Shown: positions 44,931 through 57,500, numbered from the stretch's first letter. The stretch is DNA of 64,000 bases from Stratiolaelaps scimitus (GCA_019614645.1 JABWDB010000009.1:2828501-2892500); one strand, 5' to 3'. Numbers and translations: made by a program. Notes: a model not told the origin generated them from the sequence alone.

Positions 44931-46034
44931 CACTGAGAGGTGGACGCAGATGTCCTAGCTGTAGCCAGACAGCGATGGAAGAAGGGGTCGATTTGACTGG
45001 CTAAGATAGCATTGCGCGATTTCGTTCAGTTGACAATCGCAGAGGTAAGGGTCAATTCGTTTCTAGCCAATTTTATACCACGAACTTTGGTTTCAAATTT
45101 GTAGACGCAGTGTTGGTGCATTGCTAGACTACACAGCGATAGAATACATCAGACCACGATAACGTCACTTGATACAGGTGGCGCGAAAAGCTAGACGTCT
45201 CCCATTGCAGATGTATATATATATATATACCTTGACTTGTTTTGTTTGTACCTTCATACACTTCATGGTCGATATGAACCACTCACGAGGATGGAATATT
45301 ATGTACACCAAGTCGAACATATAAACCTACTGATCTCCCTTTCTCTCTCACTCACACACACACTGTCTCTATTTATATCTTACTCGCACCCTATCTCTCC
45401 ATCATCATCTTTCGTGTTCTTTTGCTCGGACGGAGCGAATTAAAGCTCTGATGAGCCTCTTCTCCATTGAGTGGCGATGTTCAAATTTCGTCGCGCGCAT
45501 TTTTCCCCAGTTCACTATATATTATAAGTACTGCCTACTATATATTATACGTTTCCTGTTTTGGCAGGATAAAGCGTCTTCGTAACAAGGTATGACCCCG
45601 TAGAAATCCCGTTACCGCATATTGTCGCCGGTCACGAGTATGCTCCATAAGATAATAGCTAGTCGTGTAATACCTATTATAAAAATGAGATTTTAGATAG
45701 CGATGACATGTAAACAGTGTTAGGTCACCCATCATTGTCACACGCCGATGCTTATACTCAACACACTGTCCAGCTGAACTCTTTTCAAATAACAAAATCA
45801 ATAACAATCAAAATGAATAATGGTTTAAGAGCAATGTCTATCATCGATGATACAGATACAATGTGCGCTGTGCGCTTTCGTTCGGCCTAGTCGCCGTTAT
45901 CGACTAATGCTTGGCGCATCTCCATCCATCCATTGGCTACCCTCCTGCTGTGTGCTCGATATCACTTGTAGACATCTGATATTTCAAGCAACAACGAGCC
46001 CAACGAGTAATATAGAGCTCGCAACGTCACGTGT
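44931..46034. other. Intergenic between divergent genes
   Basis: This probably holds the missing 5' exon of the allergen-like gene (minus) and the leader of the next gene (plus). A good plus-strand donor, GCAGAG|GTAAGG at 45045/45046, may end a non-coding first exon of the latter. (TA)n lies at 45212-45229 and a CT/CA-rich tract at 45337-45365. A minus frame at 45538-45807 lacks an ATG. Confidence 0.35.
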
Positions 46035-46920
46035 ATGTGTTCACAACGTTCAAGCGCAATTGTCAGCCATACCCAAAATGAAAGCAAAGCCGACGCTCTC
46101 GCAAAGGTGTCGGCTCTGTGCGCTCGTGTTGAGTCACTGGGACGGCTCGACTTTGCCTCGGGTGAGCTGAGCTGTACTGAGCTAGTAAAAAGCCGTTTTT
46201 GACTGCATGGTGATGATCCAGCCTTTTGAATCTCATAGTTTCCTGTAGCTGTTTGTCCGGTTGGTGCTCAGTCGTCGAGGAGTGCCCTTGCCCTCGATAG
46301 GCGGTCGTGGATGAACTTGTCTACATGCGTAGAACATGTGCGTGTTGTAAATTGCCGCGGTCGGATTCTCATTGACAGTTTGATGTGGATGCCACCAGCT
46401 GGGAAAGACTGATCAGCCGTTTGCAGACCCACAACAACGGTGTGTAGCGAATGCATTTCTATTCTTCGTTTGCAACGGTGATTTTGTAGCACACGGTCGC
46501 GTAACCTCGCTCAGTGTGAAACAGATGAAATAGACAAATACGCCGGCCGCACGTTATCGGTAGGCGTTAATAGTGACAACGACCTTGACAGCTGTCATTG
46601 GGGAACATTTCGGAGAATTTCTACCAAACCGAGTTTCGTCGCAAATGGCACCACCTTCTACTTTAACATCTTCCGACGCCTCTCCGGCTAGAGATGCCGA
46701 CTTCGAATCGGGCACCCCTCGCTAACGAATAGCTTTCGTTAGTGAGGGGTGCCCGATTAAAATTTTCTCATCCACGGACGTTCCAAGGACAAATTGTACA
46801 GACAGCTCACTCGTCCGCGTGAGCTGTTTATGCATTTTGTCAGAAAAAAATCGAATCTTCCGAGACCACCATTTTGCACCTCGCAAACAATTCTTACACA
46901 TTTATTTTATATGATAGTTT

Positions 46921-46959
<39 letters not shown>

Positions 46960-47757
46960 TCGAAAGTAGCACTCACGGATCTCATTGGCGCAGACGAGAT
47001 GGAGCACAAGCACAACGTGACACCAGCACAGATCGACCAGGTACACCATCATCCGTTGTTATGTGAATAGAGTATTAGGAATATAAGAGACAGAACTGAA
47101 CTAAGTTGCGAGTTGTTAGTGCGTCTCAAACGTCCGCTTTTCCATGAATCTGCCCACATACGCCCCTGTGAATAGCTTTGCTTTGTGTGTCTCGTATCGA
47201 GGGGACTGGGCTCGTTTTCGGCCGTGGCCAGACTCACTCGAGACTCTCTCGTCTTGCAAGCGGCGTTGTTTCGCGGAGAAGGACCTTGTAAGCAGCATTT
47301 CATTGTCAAATCGGAAAGGCTTATCGACGATGAATCTTTATATAAATGTTTTGCCAAAATGTTTACATTGTTCAGTCCATTATCGAAACATTAGCATGGG
47401 CCGAACGGCGCGAGTGGGCGACACACAGGTCTCCCCCATGGCTTCGGTAAGCAGGGAAGGCCGTCGACGACCCTCGTCGACTTTCGCGGCACGGGCGGAA
47501 CACGGACGCTTGCCCAATCTGACGTATAATAAGAGCTGATCCGTGAGGCTCGTTTTTCGATACAGCTGAAGTGAGTGAATCGCCGATGTCTATCTGGCAC
47601 CATGCAGAGGTCGGTGGTGATGGTGGTAACGACAACTTCTCGGATATATGCTCCCTCGGTCATTCTCTTGCCGAAGCTGAATAAACAATGCATCCCAACG
47701 ATGTGAGGTCATTGATGTCTTTTCGTCGACTGTCAACGAGCGTCATTATTATCTTTA

Positions 47758-47794
<37 letters not shown>

Positions 47795-49429
47795 AAGTGG
47801 AGGCAGGGAAATATGAGAGAAAATGGACTTTTGCTGTAATAATGACAAGAATGAGAAACAGCAATGTGGCTTAGGATTAGAGTAACGTTAATTTCGGGTA
47901 TATATATATATATATATATATATACACTATTCCATTTTAGGAATCTCATTTGCATCAGATGTAGATAATTGTAATGACCATTAATATTCTATTATTTTCT
48001 ATTAATTACACTCTTCATCCCGTATGTTGTAGATGTGAACTCATTAGCAATGGCCTGCTGGAAACACGTACCAGCAAGTTTCGGCTACTCATAGCCCTGA
48101 AGAAAATCACTCCCTCGAACGTTGGTAGCCTGCTTAATTCGAGCACGTCGAAATGGATCAGCAGGTTCCGTTATCAGGAGCAGAGGTGCGTGTTGCAATA
48201 ACGTCACGCCTAACGTATCGCCATATCTTAATTGACCAATTATTAATTAATTGACATGTGCACGTAAGCTAAATGATAGCGAATGCTTGTCCATTAATTT
48301 AGTCTGTGCACCCATCGTATCGGAACTAACAGCAAAGTTAATATCATATCAACACTGTGATGGATCTTCCGAGATTGCTTGTATACGTATTTGCAGAAAT
48401 TGATAGATAGACACGCTTGTGTTAGCTACCAATTTCAAAACCTGTTACCGTGGACAAGCTCTCGCTTTGTAAGACCCGACACCACCGTTTTACTGCGGGA
48501 CGACTCCACCTTACTTAATCAGAAGGAAGGCGAGAACGTCAGAGTAAAACAGAGACACGCTACACTTTTACCTTGTTATAGCCAACTCGTCATCGGCCAC
48601 GTCCTCGAACCAACAGTGGCAGCAGCAGCAGCACCACTGACCACTCCCAGTCGCGAGTACCTCACACGCCTTCACAACCCGAGTCGCAGTCTAGTGAGGC
48701 GTTTTTTGCAACGCCGGACTCTTCAACCACCCTATCAGCACCTCGCCCACCTCGAAGTTCCCAATCTCAAGGCGACAGTAATGACTGCTCGGAGGAAATG
48801 GCGCTTTCCGCTTCAGACCAACGTGTCCCGTACACGCCTGTATCGTCCACGCAAGGCTCAATCGGTGGCGAGCCCGCGAGTGCAAGCGGAGCTAGTGTCG
48901 AACAAGCGATAGATATTGACACCTCCGCCGAGTTACGAAGGATCCCTGAGCCGCACACGGCGAGTAACGACTCCCTTGTTCTCCTAGACGCTTCAGCGAA
49001 CTCCGCCGAAAGATCCCGCCCTCCGCGGTATCGGCGACGACGTCACTTGGATGGCGTTAGCATTGACCTCACCGGTGACTCGCAGGAACAAGACCAGGTT
49101 GGTATGGTTCGATTGCATCTGTGTAAACCCGATTGTCGGGTGATAGAATTTACGTCCATATGGGCACGGAAACGGTCGCGTTCAGAATCCATAATCGCTC
49201 AACACCGTTACCACGCAATCTTCCCCTCCCCCCTTAGTCACTTCCTGATCAGTTGAAGTTCTAATTAAAGAGGAATACTCATCTGTGCTATGCGCATGTG
49301 GTTTCCGGGAGTTTCGCCTCACCGTAGATAGAAATTGACTATCGACATCGACTCCACAAGCCGCACGTTTCTTCTATTAAATATGCGTTACGATTCTAGG
49401 CTATTGTGATTTCGGACGGAAGCGATTGA
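46035..49429 (+). CDS. Six-exon gene, 311-aa protein with C-terminal SIM-like cluster
   Basis: Exons run 46035-46161, 46967-47040 (or from 46970), 47376-47446, 48033-48185, 48617-49097 and 49400-49429. Phases 1, 0, 2, 2, 0 chain and the sum is divisible by three. The acceptor for exon 5 is the least certain; 48591 is an alternative that would break phase. Residues 1-145 look folded and partly helical (KADALAKVSALCARVESLGR; VTPAQIDQSIIETLAWAERR). Residues 146-235 are Ser/Thr/Pro-rich. The last 75 residues hold several hydrophobic cores beside acids and serines, as in SUMO-interacting motifs: AIDID (239-243), SLVLLD (261-266), VSIDLTGD (289-296) and AIVISDGSD (303-311, the C-terminus). A basic patch RPPRYRRRRH precedes the last two. 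A SUMO-binding nuclear protein is inferred. DAXX also ends in a SIM, but the rest does not match it. Confidence 0.6.
46706..46758. repeat. 24-bp near-perfect inverted repeat (hairpin), intronic
   Basis: The left arm 46706-46729 (AATCGGGCACCCCTCGC...) and right arm 46735-46758 (...GAGGGGTGCCCGATT) pair over all 24 positions with a single G-U, around a 5-base TAGCT loop. It lies in intron 1 of the SIM-protein gene. It is too short for a typical pre-miRNA but very stable. Confidence 0.9.
46923..46957. repeat. (TA)n array abutting exon 2 of the SIM-protein gene
   Basis: The array ends within about 10 bp of the exon 2 acceptor (46966 or 46969), taking the place of an ordinary pyrimidine tract. 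Further arrays lie in the next introns at 47757-47791 and 47899-47925. Confidence 0.9.
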
Positions 49430-49635
49430 ATGAACTCGTTTATGACGCAGTCGCAGTGCGCACACGTCCTGGCGGAGCCGCAGGGAGTGAACGCCAATAA
49501 CCAGGTGACTACGATTCGGGACCCAAAGCTGATGGACATCCGGGTGTTCTTCAAAACAATTTTATTTTGTCATTACTTCGCTAATTCCACCACGTTCTCC
49601 ATATAAACGTACTCGTTTAGGTCTTTGAGAAGCCA

Positions 49636-49647
49636 AATAAAAATAAA
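49636..49647 (+). terminator. Tandem polyadenylation signals
   Basis: Two consecutive AATAAA hexamers occur 207 bp after the stop codon of the SIM-protein gene, a normal distance for a short 3' UTR. Confidence 0.55.
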
Positions 49648-50060
49648 TAGCATTCAAATAGCCTCAGGACCAGTAAATCCTCCTGATCGGGCAAGGACAA
49701 AGAAATATTCATTCAATCCGAGCGCATAAATAATCGCTAAGTGATCACTACATCACTACGATGCGGCTCCGAAGTGACACCGTTGCTGAAAACCATGTCA
49801 AAGCACCTTTCAGTCGGCTTTGTCGAGTTTCTGACAGGAGTCTCACGCTATCCTGTCGACGCGAAGTTTCACAGACGAGTCTACGTTACACGATAGCTGA
49901 AGTGTTAGTAGTAGTGCTAGTAGCCTTTTATCTTTATTACTTATTACTGTTTGATCATAACAACGTTGTAATTGTCGCCGGTCGCGTTCAACGTATGCGT
50001 CACATCTGCGTCAAGTCAAAATAAGCGGAACGAACGCGGGCCACCGCTGTCGCCTTTCGC
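49648..50060. other. Intergenic between convergent genes
   Basis: No supported gene. A plus frame at 49761-50024 starts at an ATG but includes a T-rich hydrophobic segment and has no splice or polyadenylation context. Confidence 0.4.
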
Positions 50061-52782
50061 CTAATGGCGTCGTCCGGGGATACGTGGCTCGTAGTACGGG
50101 ACGTCATCTAGCATGCCCTCGACGTCGTAGTACTCGACGTCGGTCCTTGACAACAGATTGCTCGCCTTGGCGCCACGATGCAATGAAGGACCCTGCTGGC
50201 AGGGCCTACTGGCCGCCGAGTCGAGCCGACCGTGTTGGGTTGCTCCTGAACCTGCTCGCTGCATCGGCGGAGTGGTCCAGCTTGGACGGCGCCTGAAATG
50301 TGACACATCGACAAATGGGGGGGGGAGGGTTGTGCTACTGAGATTTCGAGAATTCATTACTATACATCATAATGGCATTCGTATAACTACTGTTTGGTCG
50401 TCGACTTCGCGCTGCTGATGGAAGGACTGGACGGGCAATTGCGGCGGCGGCGGCTTTTGCCAACTAAGACACTGTATACATACAACACAGTTAGCGAGTA
50501 AAACAGATGCATACTTACGAATCGATGTCGTCATAGACCTCAACGTCCGTCCTGTAAAGGTATTCCACAAAGCAGCATGGACATTTAAGATCAACTTTGC
50601 TAGCCAGATACTTAACGGCCATCTAATATGTGGCCATCAATGAGGAATAGCAACGACCACGTACGCAAACAGCGAATAGAGATAATAGTTTGAGAGGTTG
50701 GCGGGTTGTCCTCACTTTATTGCCAGTCAACTGATCCAAGAGCATATACATCACAGACTTTGATTAGTGCGTGGTACACGGGCAAGCTCGGGCCAACTTA
50801 CAGCACAGATCCATAGAGACCTCCGCCCGAGAGGCTCTGTCCCGGCAAAAGGCTGCCACCTCTGGCCGCCCGGTGTTTCGCGAACATTACAATGCCAACA
50901 GCAATTAGCCAGGGAGCCGACGCGAGCAAAAGCGTTGTCGTAAAAAAACACGACCAGGTGGAGAACTTCTTCGTCTTGATTTGGCTGGAACAAAGTGGGC
51001 GGAATTGTTTAGAGGTTTCATTGGGTGTCTCCTATCCAATCATCCATATTCCAACTTTCCTGTGGAGTAGTCCCGTTCCCCAGCATGCGCGAAGATACCA
51101 CCAGCACTTGGGGGCACTTCATTTTAGATCGCGAATTATTTTCTCAAGCACCCGACGAAGTCTCGCCACCGGTGCATCATATGATAACATCCATTGGGCA
51201 CGATGTCACTAAAAAACAGGTTAGGTTCACACTACAGCGAGACCTCTCTGCCAGGCATTTTATGTACTTGTAATAACATCCATGTAGAACATTCGCTGAA
51301 TTTCGCAAGAAAGAAAGGCATGAAACGAAGAAAAGTGTTCACCCGTGATATCCTTAGGTTTGCGACTGCGTAAGGTCTTACAGGCTGCATCATAAGAAAG
51401 TTTATCGTTTAAGCGACCCACGTGAGCAGCCAAGCCGCGTTCTGTGCGCTGCTTGTATTTCATAGCGCCGCCGAAACGCTTACACACACAGCAACAGTCC
51501 TATTGAAAATCAGGCCTAGTTTGTGGGTTCCGACGCGGTACGTACATCCTTGTATTATTCATTGAAGTGAATGCTTACTCGACGCCTTCCTGGATGTCGT
51601 CGACTAGCTTTGACCAGGCCTGCGCCAACACGGAATACGCGCCCGCGTCATTTTGATCGCTGGATGCTTCGTCCGAAGGTTCGTTGCTTGCAATATCGTC
51701 CATCACTGGTGGGTCGTCATTTTCAATTAGTTCGGCGACGATCCCTTCCCGGCCAAGGGAGGCGGCGAACTCGCTCGACTTGTCAGGCTCCGCGACCCTG
51801 ATCTCCCACCGGCAGAGCTCGTCATCGCCACAGTCGGAGTCCCGGCCCGCATAGTTGGTTTTGAAGGATGCCACCTGTGGAGATTCTTTCAGGACGTGCA
51901 GGAGCGTCGCCGCTGTAACGTCAAATGCGGAGAGGTTCCAGTGGGAGAGGAAAGATCGTGTGTCAGTATGGCGAGCAAAACAAATGAACAAAAAGGACTT
52001 TCTATTCCACAAGAATAAAAGCCGAGCTCAACTACTTTCGAGTGCTACCTCAACTTAGGTAGATGCCAGTTTGTTGGTAGTTGTCACTATAACTAAGGCT
52101 TGCTTAGGGCAAAACTGGTACGGGAGGAGAAATCGGAGATCGACAGCTTGCTTCTGCAGTCCGCATGGTGGAAACTGAGCGTCCTTAAACAGGCAAAATG
52201 CTCCATCTGTGCTCCACACAAAATGGTTGAGCTTCTGCATCCAACACACACACATTTCAGGCTCGGTTCGTACGGGTTATCCTCATCGTAACAGATTGAT
52301 TACGGCTTCATCAATTGATCGTAGTCGCTGTCTCAGCCAGAGACAGCGAATTCAAGCAGAACACGCAACGGGAACCACTTCGGTGCGTCTATGCGAAATT
52401 TTCCCTGGAAGTATTTTTTTCCACCAGCGAGGAACCAATGAAGCGATTACACGCACTCGCCTGCCCCCGAACCGTTGACACGACGAAATGAAGGCTCCCC
52501 ACAGCAGCCTAAGGTGAGCAGGTTGTTCCCCTGTGCCGCTGGAGGTGCGTCATTAATCTGGAGGAATTCGTTGATTGTGCTAAATAGCACCGGTCAAAAC
52601 TTACACGTCTGCTTATCAGCCGATAACCGAAATATGCCATCGCGATCGCCCACGCCCGCCTGATTTTCGGTCCCGGGAACAGCTGCGGTGCATAGCAGAT
52701 TTTTAGGAATCAATAGACAACACAATAGAATCAGCCGGAGCCCCGGCGACGAAGGCAACGGACTCAACCAGCTAATAGTCAT
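50061..52782 (-). CDS. Type I membrane protein, 319 aa, tyrosine-motif tail
   Basis: Exons run 52782-52605, 51912-51579, 50984-50802, 50551-50519 and 50292-50061. All introns are GT-AG, phases 1, 2, 2, 2 join and the sum is exactly 320 codons. Residues 1-33 are a signal peptide with core LRLILLCCLLI. The ectodomain (about 34-177) is acidic, with one close cysteine pair (DCGDDELC). A membrane span covers about 178-205 (FFTTTLLLASAPWLIAVGIV). The tail (206-319) carries the motif TDVEVYDDID, encoded by a 33-bp microexon, and again TDVEYYDVEG (293-302), then DDVPYYEPRIP. Repeated acidic-tyrosine motifs suggest phosphorylation-dependent docking. The family is not recognised. A surface receptor or adhesion-type role is an inference from topology only. 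Confidence 0.75.
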
Positions 52783-53384
52783 CTTAGTTATGATAATATC
52801 GTCGTCTCAAAACGATTAGTGATGTATTTGCATATATGTTATGATGAAAGCCTAACACCGCGATAGAGGGGGAGAAGAATAATAGTAACAATTGGATATT
52901 TTCCCTGTGTTTCCTCTGTGTTAGCTAGAAGCTGTACTCATCGTAGCGCGATTATTTGAAAGCGCGAATTGAAGCGCAATCGTCATCATAACAGTAGCAG
53001 TAGTTGTACGAGCACGTAGGTAGGAGCCGTTGCAGAGAGAGCCGATCAAGTACGCCATCTGGACCCAGAAGTTACTCGGCTATGGCATCTGAAAATGGAA
53101 CCGGCGTATTCAATGCCTTGTCGCCGTGACGGCTGAGACCTATCAGCACCTACAGGACGCAGTGTTGAGAATTATAAGGCGGATAGTGGCTGGCGGATGG
53201 TATACCTATTAGTCGTCTTGGAATGCTAGACTGGAGGGACGTACGGTTGCGTGTGGAAGCGTCCCGCCAGACGCTTTGGAGAATGCTGAGATTTATTTAT
53301 CATCTTTATTTCTCTGCGGATTTTGCCAGGTACGACCGGTTAAATAATAAGCAAAGGTGGCCACGACAGCTCTTCATAGTAATA

Positions 53385-53530
53385 CCTATAGGTAGAGGTT
53401 TATCGGTTTACTAAGGGAACTAAGGTTAACTGCTGAAGCGCGTCACACAGAGGAGCACCTGAGGGTCAGCTCGAAAACGCTCTAGACCGGATATGTCCCG
53501 GGACGCAGGTTCATATCCTCTGTTATAGAC
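53385..53530. repeat. Composite of SINE-like and short-element fragments
   Basis: AGAGGTTTATCGGTTTACTAAGG (SINE tail, minus orientation) is followed by GCACCTGAGGGTCAGCTCGAAAAC (short element, plus orientation). A tRNA-like GGGACGCAGGTTCATATCC comes next. The order suggests insertion of one repeat beside or into another. Confidence 0.5.
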
Positions 53531-54054
53531 TCGCCGTGGCGTGGATTTGTACCCGCGACATTCATTGTCGTCATGCAGCAATACGGATAAGTTCGATGGA
53601 CGCAGGCATCGAAAGTCCATCATTGGACAAAACACAAATAATTCGAACGTCACCGATCCCTCACGTGACAGGTGGCCCATGAAGCAATTCTGCTACATAC
53701 TAACGGTGTCGAGGCTTTTCTGCAATCCAACCGCAGGCAGTAGCAGCGGAGAGCGACAATGGACGGCCTTGTGTCTCGCTGTACCATTTACGGATGTCCT
53801 TGGTCTTTTTTCAGGCTGACATGCGGATTACGGGATGTATTCACTCTGAACTTGTGATATGTGTGTGATAAATAGGTGAATAGCTATGTTGAACGAGCAA
53901 ATTAGGACACACACACACACTCACACATGTTGCGTATTTGGCTATGCAAGCCCGGTCAAGCCTCCCAAGGCGATACGTATGAAGCTATGAAACCCGCGTG
54001 GAACATCCCGAGTCCATAGCACGCATTATATAAATATATATATATATATATATT

Positions 54055-54120
54055 TGTTTTTTGAGCTGACCTTCAGCTGTTCCCCTATCTGACAGGCCTC
54101 AGCTCTTAACATTTTAGGTA
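54055..54120 (-). repeat. Copy of the short retroposed element
   Basis: Read on the plus strand, GAGCTGACCTTCAGCTG, then TTCCCCTATCTGACAGG, then CCTCAGCTCTTAAC match the element at 1310-1377 in the same orientation. The sequence upstream is a (TA)n array and no direct repeats are visible. Confidence 0.7.
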
Positions 54121-54230
54121 TTACTATGAGGACCTGTCGGGGCCACCTTTGCTTATTCTCTTCCTTAGTCGTACCTGGCAAGAATCTTCAGATAAAGAAA
54201 GATGATAAAGAACTCCAAAGATTCTACGTG

Positions 54231-54301
54231 TCTGACAGGATTTGAACCCGCGTCCCTTCAGTCTAGCTGTCCAAGACTCTCACCACTAGCCCATCCAGGG
54301 G
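54231..54301 (-). repeat. tRNA-like repeat with A- and B-box
   Basis: On the minus strand, ATGGGCTAGTGGTGAGAGTC (A-box-like) lies about 30 bases before GGGTTCAAATCCTGTCAG (B-box). Arms for a proper cloverleaf are imperfect and no CCTT-type terminator is adjacent, so this is more likely a SINE head than a working tRNA gene. Confidence 0.5.
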
Positions 54302-54434
54302 ATATATATATATTATATATATATGAATGCCTTCAATACACTTGATAACACGCTGGCGTGATAAGCCTGCAACAGGATGCTTAGTACGCCTCAAATGCTT
54401 AGAATAAAAATATTCACAAGTTGAGTAGTTGTCC

Positions 54435-54440
54435 TTTATT
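54435..54440 (-). terminator. Polyadenylation signal of AGPAT5-like copy 1
   Basis: TTTATT on the plus strand gives AATAAA on the minus strand, about 95 bp after the stop codon at 54536. Confidence 0.55.
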
Positions 54441-54535
54441 GTCGAAGTTCATTTCGGTAGAATACTAAAAAGTTTGTCATTTTTGAACGAAACCGCCTTT
54501 TGTTTTGCTATATCTTTCTCTACGCGTCACGCATT

Positions 54536-57500
54536 TCAACCGAGCAAACCCCATCCGTACACCACTAGAGCAGGCACGAGGACAAAATAGGGAAATATAG
54601 TTAGGCCTATACTTGAGAAGGCAACGTACGAGGCAGCCGCAAACACCGCCAAACTTCGTACCGTGTACCAAAGGCTCTGTGACGGAAGCCGTTCGCCCTT
54701 GTCAGGAAGAGAGCCCGTCTTGTAGAAGGTGTCCAGAACTCTGAATGAAGTAACATTAACGAGGAAACGACGGAACTTATTACAATATGGATCGTTATTC
54801 TATTTGTACGGAAGACGCAAACGATACACCCTCAGCGTATCGTATGTGGGAACAATGGTGTTTTGTAGACCAACATCTACGGGTCAAGCAATGAAGGACA
54901 ACATAACAAACAACATAACAAAATGTTCCCGGAAAAAAACGGACGCATGACATATATATACGGTAACGAATAGCACTCCGTCGAGAGAGGTTGGCGTTTG
55001 AGGCGACTTTAATGTTTCAAGTATACCCTTCAACTAAATGCAAAATAAACGAGTATCATTCGGGTCCAACGTTCACAAGAACTCCATTCAGACACTAGAA
55101 GACGTCTATGATCGACGCATCGATTGTGGCCATGAGAAAGCCGCCCTCGCATGCGTGAATATCCCTCTCTCGCATACGATCCGATATCTTAAAGGAAACA
55201 TCGCCAACTGGCCGGACAGCGTTCGCTTATACCTGTCTTTTATGGCTAGCCGATTAATGAGGAATTGTTTCACGGCTTCTTCGTCCTTGGGAACATCCGC
55301 GATGTCAACCCGGCTCAGGTGGATATGCACAGTTGAAAATGCCGCTTTGAGGATGTCTGTCACGAACGAGAAAAGTTCACATTTACATAAAGGTACAGAG
55401 ATGAGATCGTCGTAATGAAATTGACAGTGTCCATGAATATCCTCTGGTGGGAACAAATCAAGTAAGTGACGCTCTGGCATAGCCAGAAGCGTCTTCTCTA
55501 TTGCCTCTTAGCGGTGAACTTGCAAATAGTCGCTGCATTCGGAGGCTGTGTGTTACGATGCCTATCTGGGCCACCAATCTGTTCTTAATAGCGCACATCT
55601 CACCGTTGAGACCTGGTACGGGCTTTCTGTGACCATCGGCGCCGCGGCTTGATGCGTAAATGAAGGTCAAGTCGTACACTGCATCGATACGGTCTCTGAA
55701 CTGGCAGAGCAGTCGAAAAAAGCCGCGATGTTTGGGGAACATAACGTGCTGAAATGGTTCTCGACCCTGGTCGCGAGCCGTTTGGCGAGATTTTTCCCGA
55801 ATTTCGCGACTCTCCAGTGCCCAGTTCATGATGGTGCCCTCTGGATAGATCAGAATACACACCTGTCAATGCATGCCATGAAGCGCGATCGAATTAGGCG
55901 TAAATTAGACGTGTTCGAAAAAGTGGGCTCGATTTAAGCCTGAGCCCCACAGGCCGTTCCGTTCCAGAGTATGTATAGAATAATTCAATATATAGTAGTA
56001 GTATACTCAAGTTAGTTATACTTTAAGTAAAATGTAAATTTACAATAAAACCTGCCTAGTCGAAGCTCGCAAAAATGTCACAGAATTACGTTCGTGTAGA
56101 ACAGAGGGTACAATGACGATGATGCGTAAACGCTGCTTGCAGTTTTGACAAAATCAACCTTTTAACCCTAGAAAAGGTTTACCCTTTACACAACAACGAA
56201 ACGCGTACGAAATGCACGATTGATGAGCCCTCAGAAGCGGAACAAAAGTACTGCTAATGAGGCAGCGAGACAAGAAGCCAAACCCAGCTTTATGGGAGCC
56301 GTTCTCAACAGCGCTACGGATAACTAAGCCAGGCTCAATGAATATGCACAGCGCGATCTCGCGTACCCCTTGTTCCGCGTCACAGATCAACCGAACACCC
56401 GGCAATAGTGACCTCTTGACGTCCGACCTGAAGATCGATCCATACAAGGAAAGCGTATATGGGTCACCACGTACGAAGTACGATACGTACCGGGACGTTT
56501 CCCTGCCGAAGTCTCTGGCAGGTATCGTCGAACGTTTTCCAGTCGGCCTTTCCTCGGTCAACGAAGATCGAGCCCCGTTTAAGCAAAAAGCAACCAATAA
56601 AGGGCAGCCATTTTATGGGGTTCTTCAACACATGTCGCTGGTGGCTGAGGTTGCCTGCCTTCTCGAGGGCGGCAGCCATAATATAGGTGTCAACTGTTGA
56701 AGTGAAGATGGACAATAATCGGTTAATGAAGTTTGTTACTGTTTTGAGCCACGGCGTCGGTGGGCTAAACGTTCATGGGACATGTACTTAATGGTCAAAG
56801 TGAAGTGGAATGAAGTGGAGCCCGGCATGTATCATCAGCAGTGCCAGTTAATAGCGAAATGCGGATGTCATAATAGCTCTGGCATTCACAGGATTCGCAG
56901 GCTCACGAAACGGGCTGCTTTCAGTGTCAAGGGTGGCGTTTGTGATCACGCCATCTACCACCGGTCCTCACTAGAAATCGCTGTAGGCGTTATATTTGTC
57001 AATTCTACGTCAGAAAAATGCACCACGAAAGTGCCGGCGAACAGTTCAAATACAGAAATTAAATAGATAAACACGATTTCGCATTTGCGTAAGTGGTCTT
57101 TTACGAGAAAATTCTCGAGTAAAATCCATGTTGCCGTCCCGAAACATAGTTGGTCACCTCCACACTGTCGGCACTTACATTCAGATTGGTGGTTGCATAT
57201 CACAAGACATTTCTCTCCGCGCTCTCGAATATAGGGCAGATCTCCGTGGAAGTGAAGCTGAAAGATTGGTCTCATTGCGGTCAATTCTCGTTATTATTAG
57301 TGGACAATATACATCCGCTTTCAGCGTAGGATCTTCTACAGTGGCACGCGTATCCTGGGCTGCGGAACATACGCCTCAGGAATGTGATGAGGGGAGGGTA
57401 ACTAGGGACTATTGGAAAAAATAAAATAATAATACTAACAATTATTATTTTGCTTGATTAATTGTCATAAAAGTTATTATGCAAGTTTCAGCCATTCCAT

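Larger units (their letters stand above)
52783..54535. other. Intergenic with nested repeat fragments
   Basis: No gene is recognised. The stretch carries a composite repeat at 53385-53530, (TA)n at 54028-54053, a short-element copy at 54055-54120 and a tRNA-like unit at 54231-54301. The plus frames at 53223-53414 and 53541-53819 are short and overlap repeats. Confidence 0.45.

Noticed and set aside
40322..49429. One very long plus-strand gene with the allergen-like gene nested in an intron
   Set aside because: The coiled-coil gene has a phase-matched last exon and AATAAA near 42960, and the SIM-protein gene has its own start region, so two genes fit better.
50394..50470. Extra exon of the membrane-protein gene (Pro/Gln-rich minus frame)
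   Set aside because: It has an acceptor-like end but no GT donor, and the flanking exons already join in phase without it.
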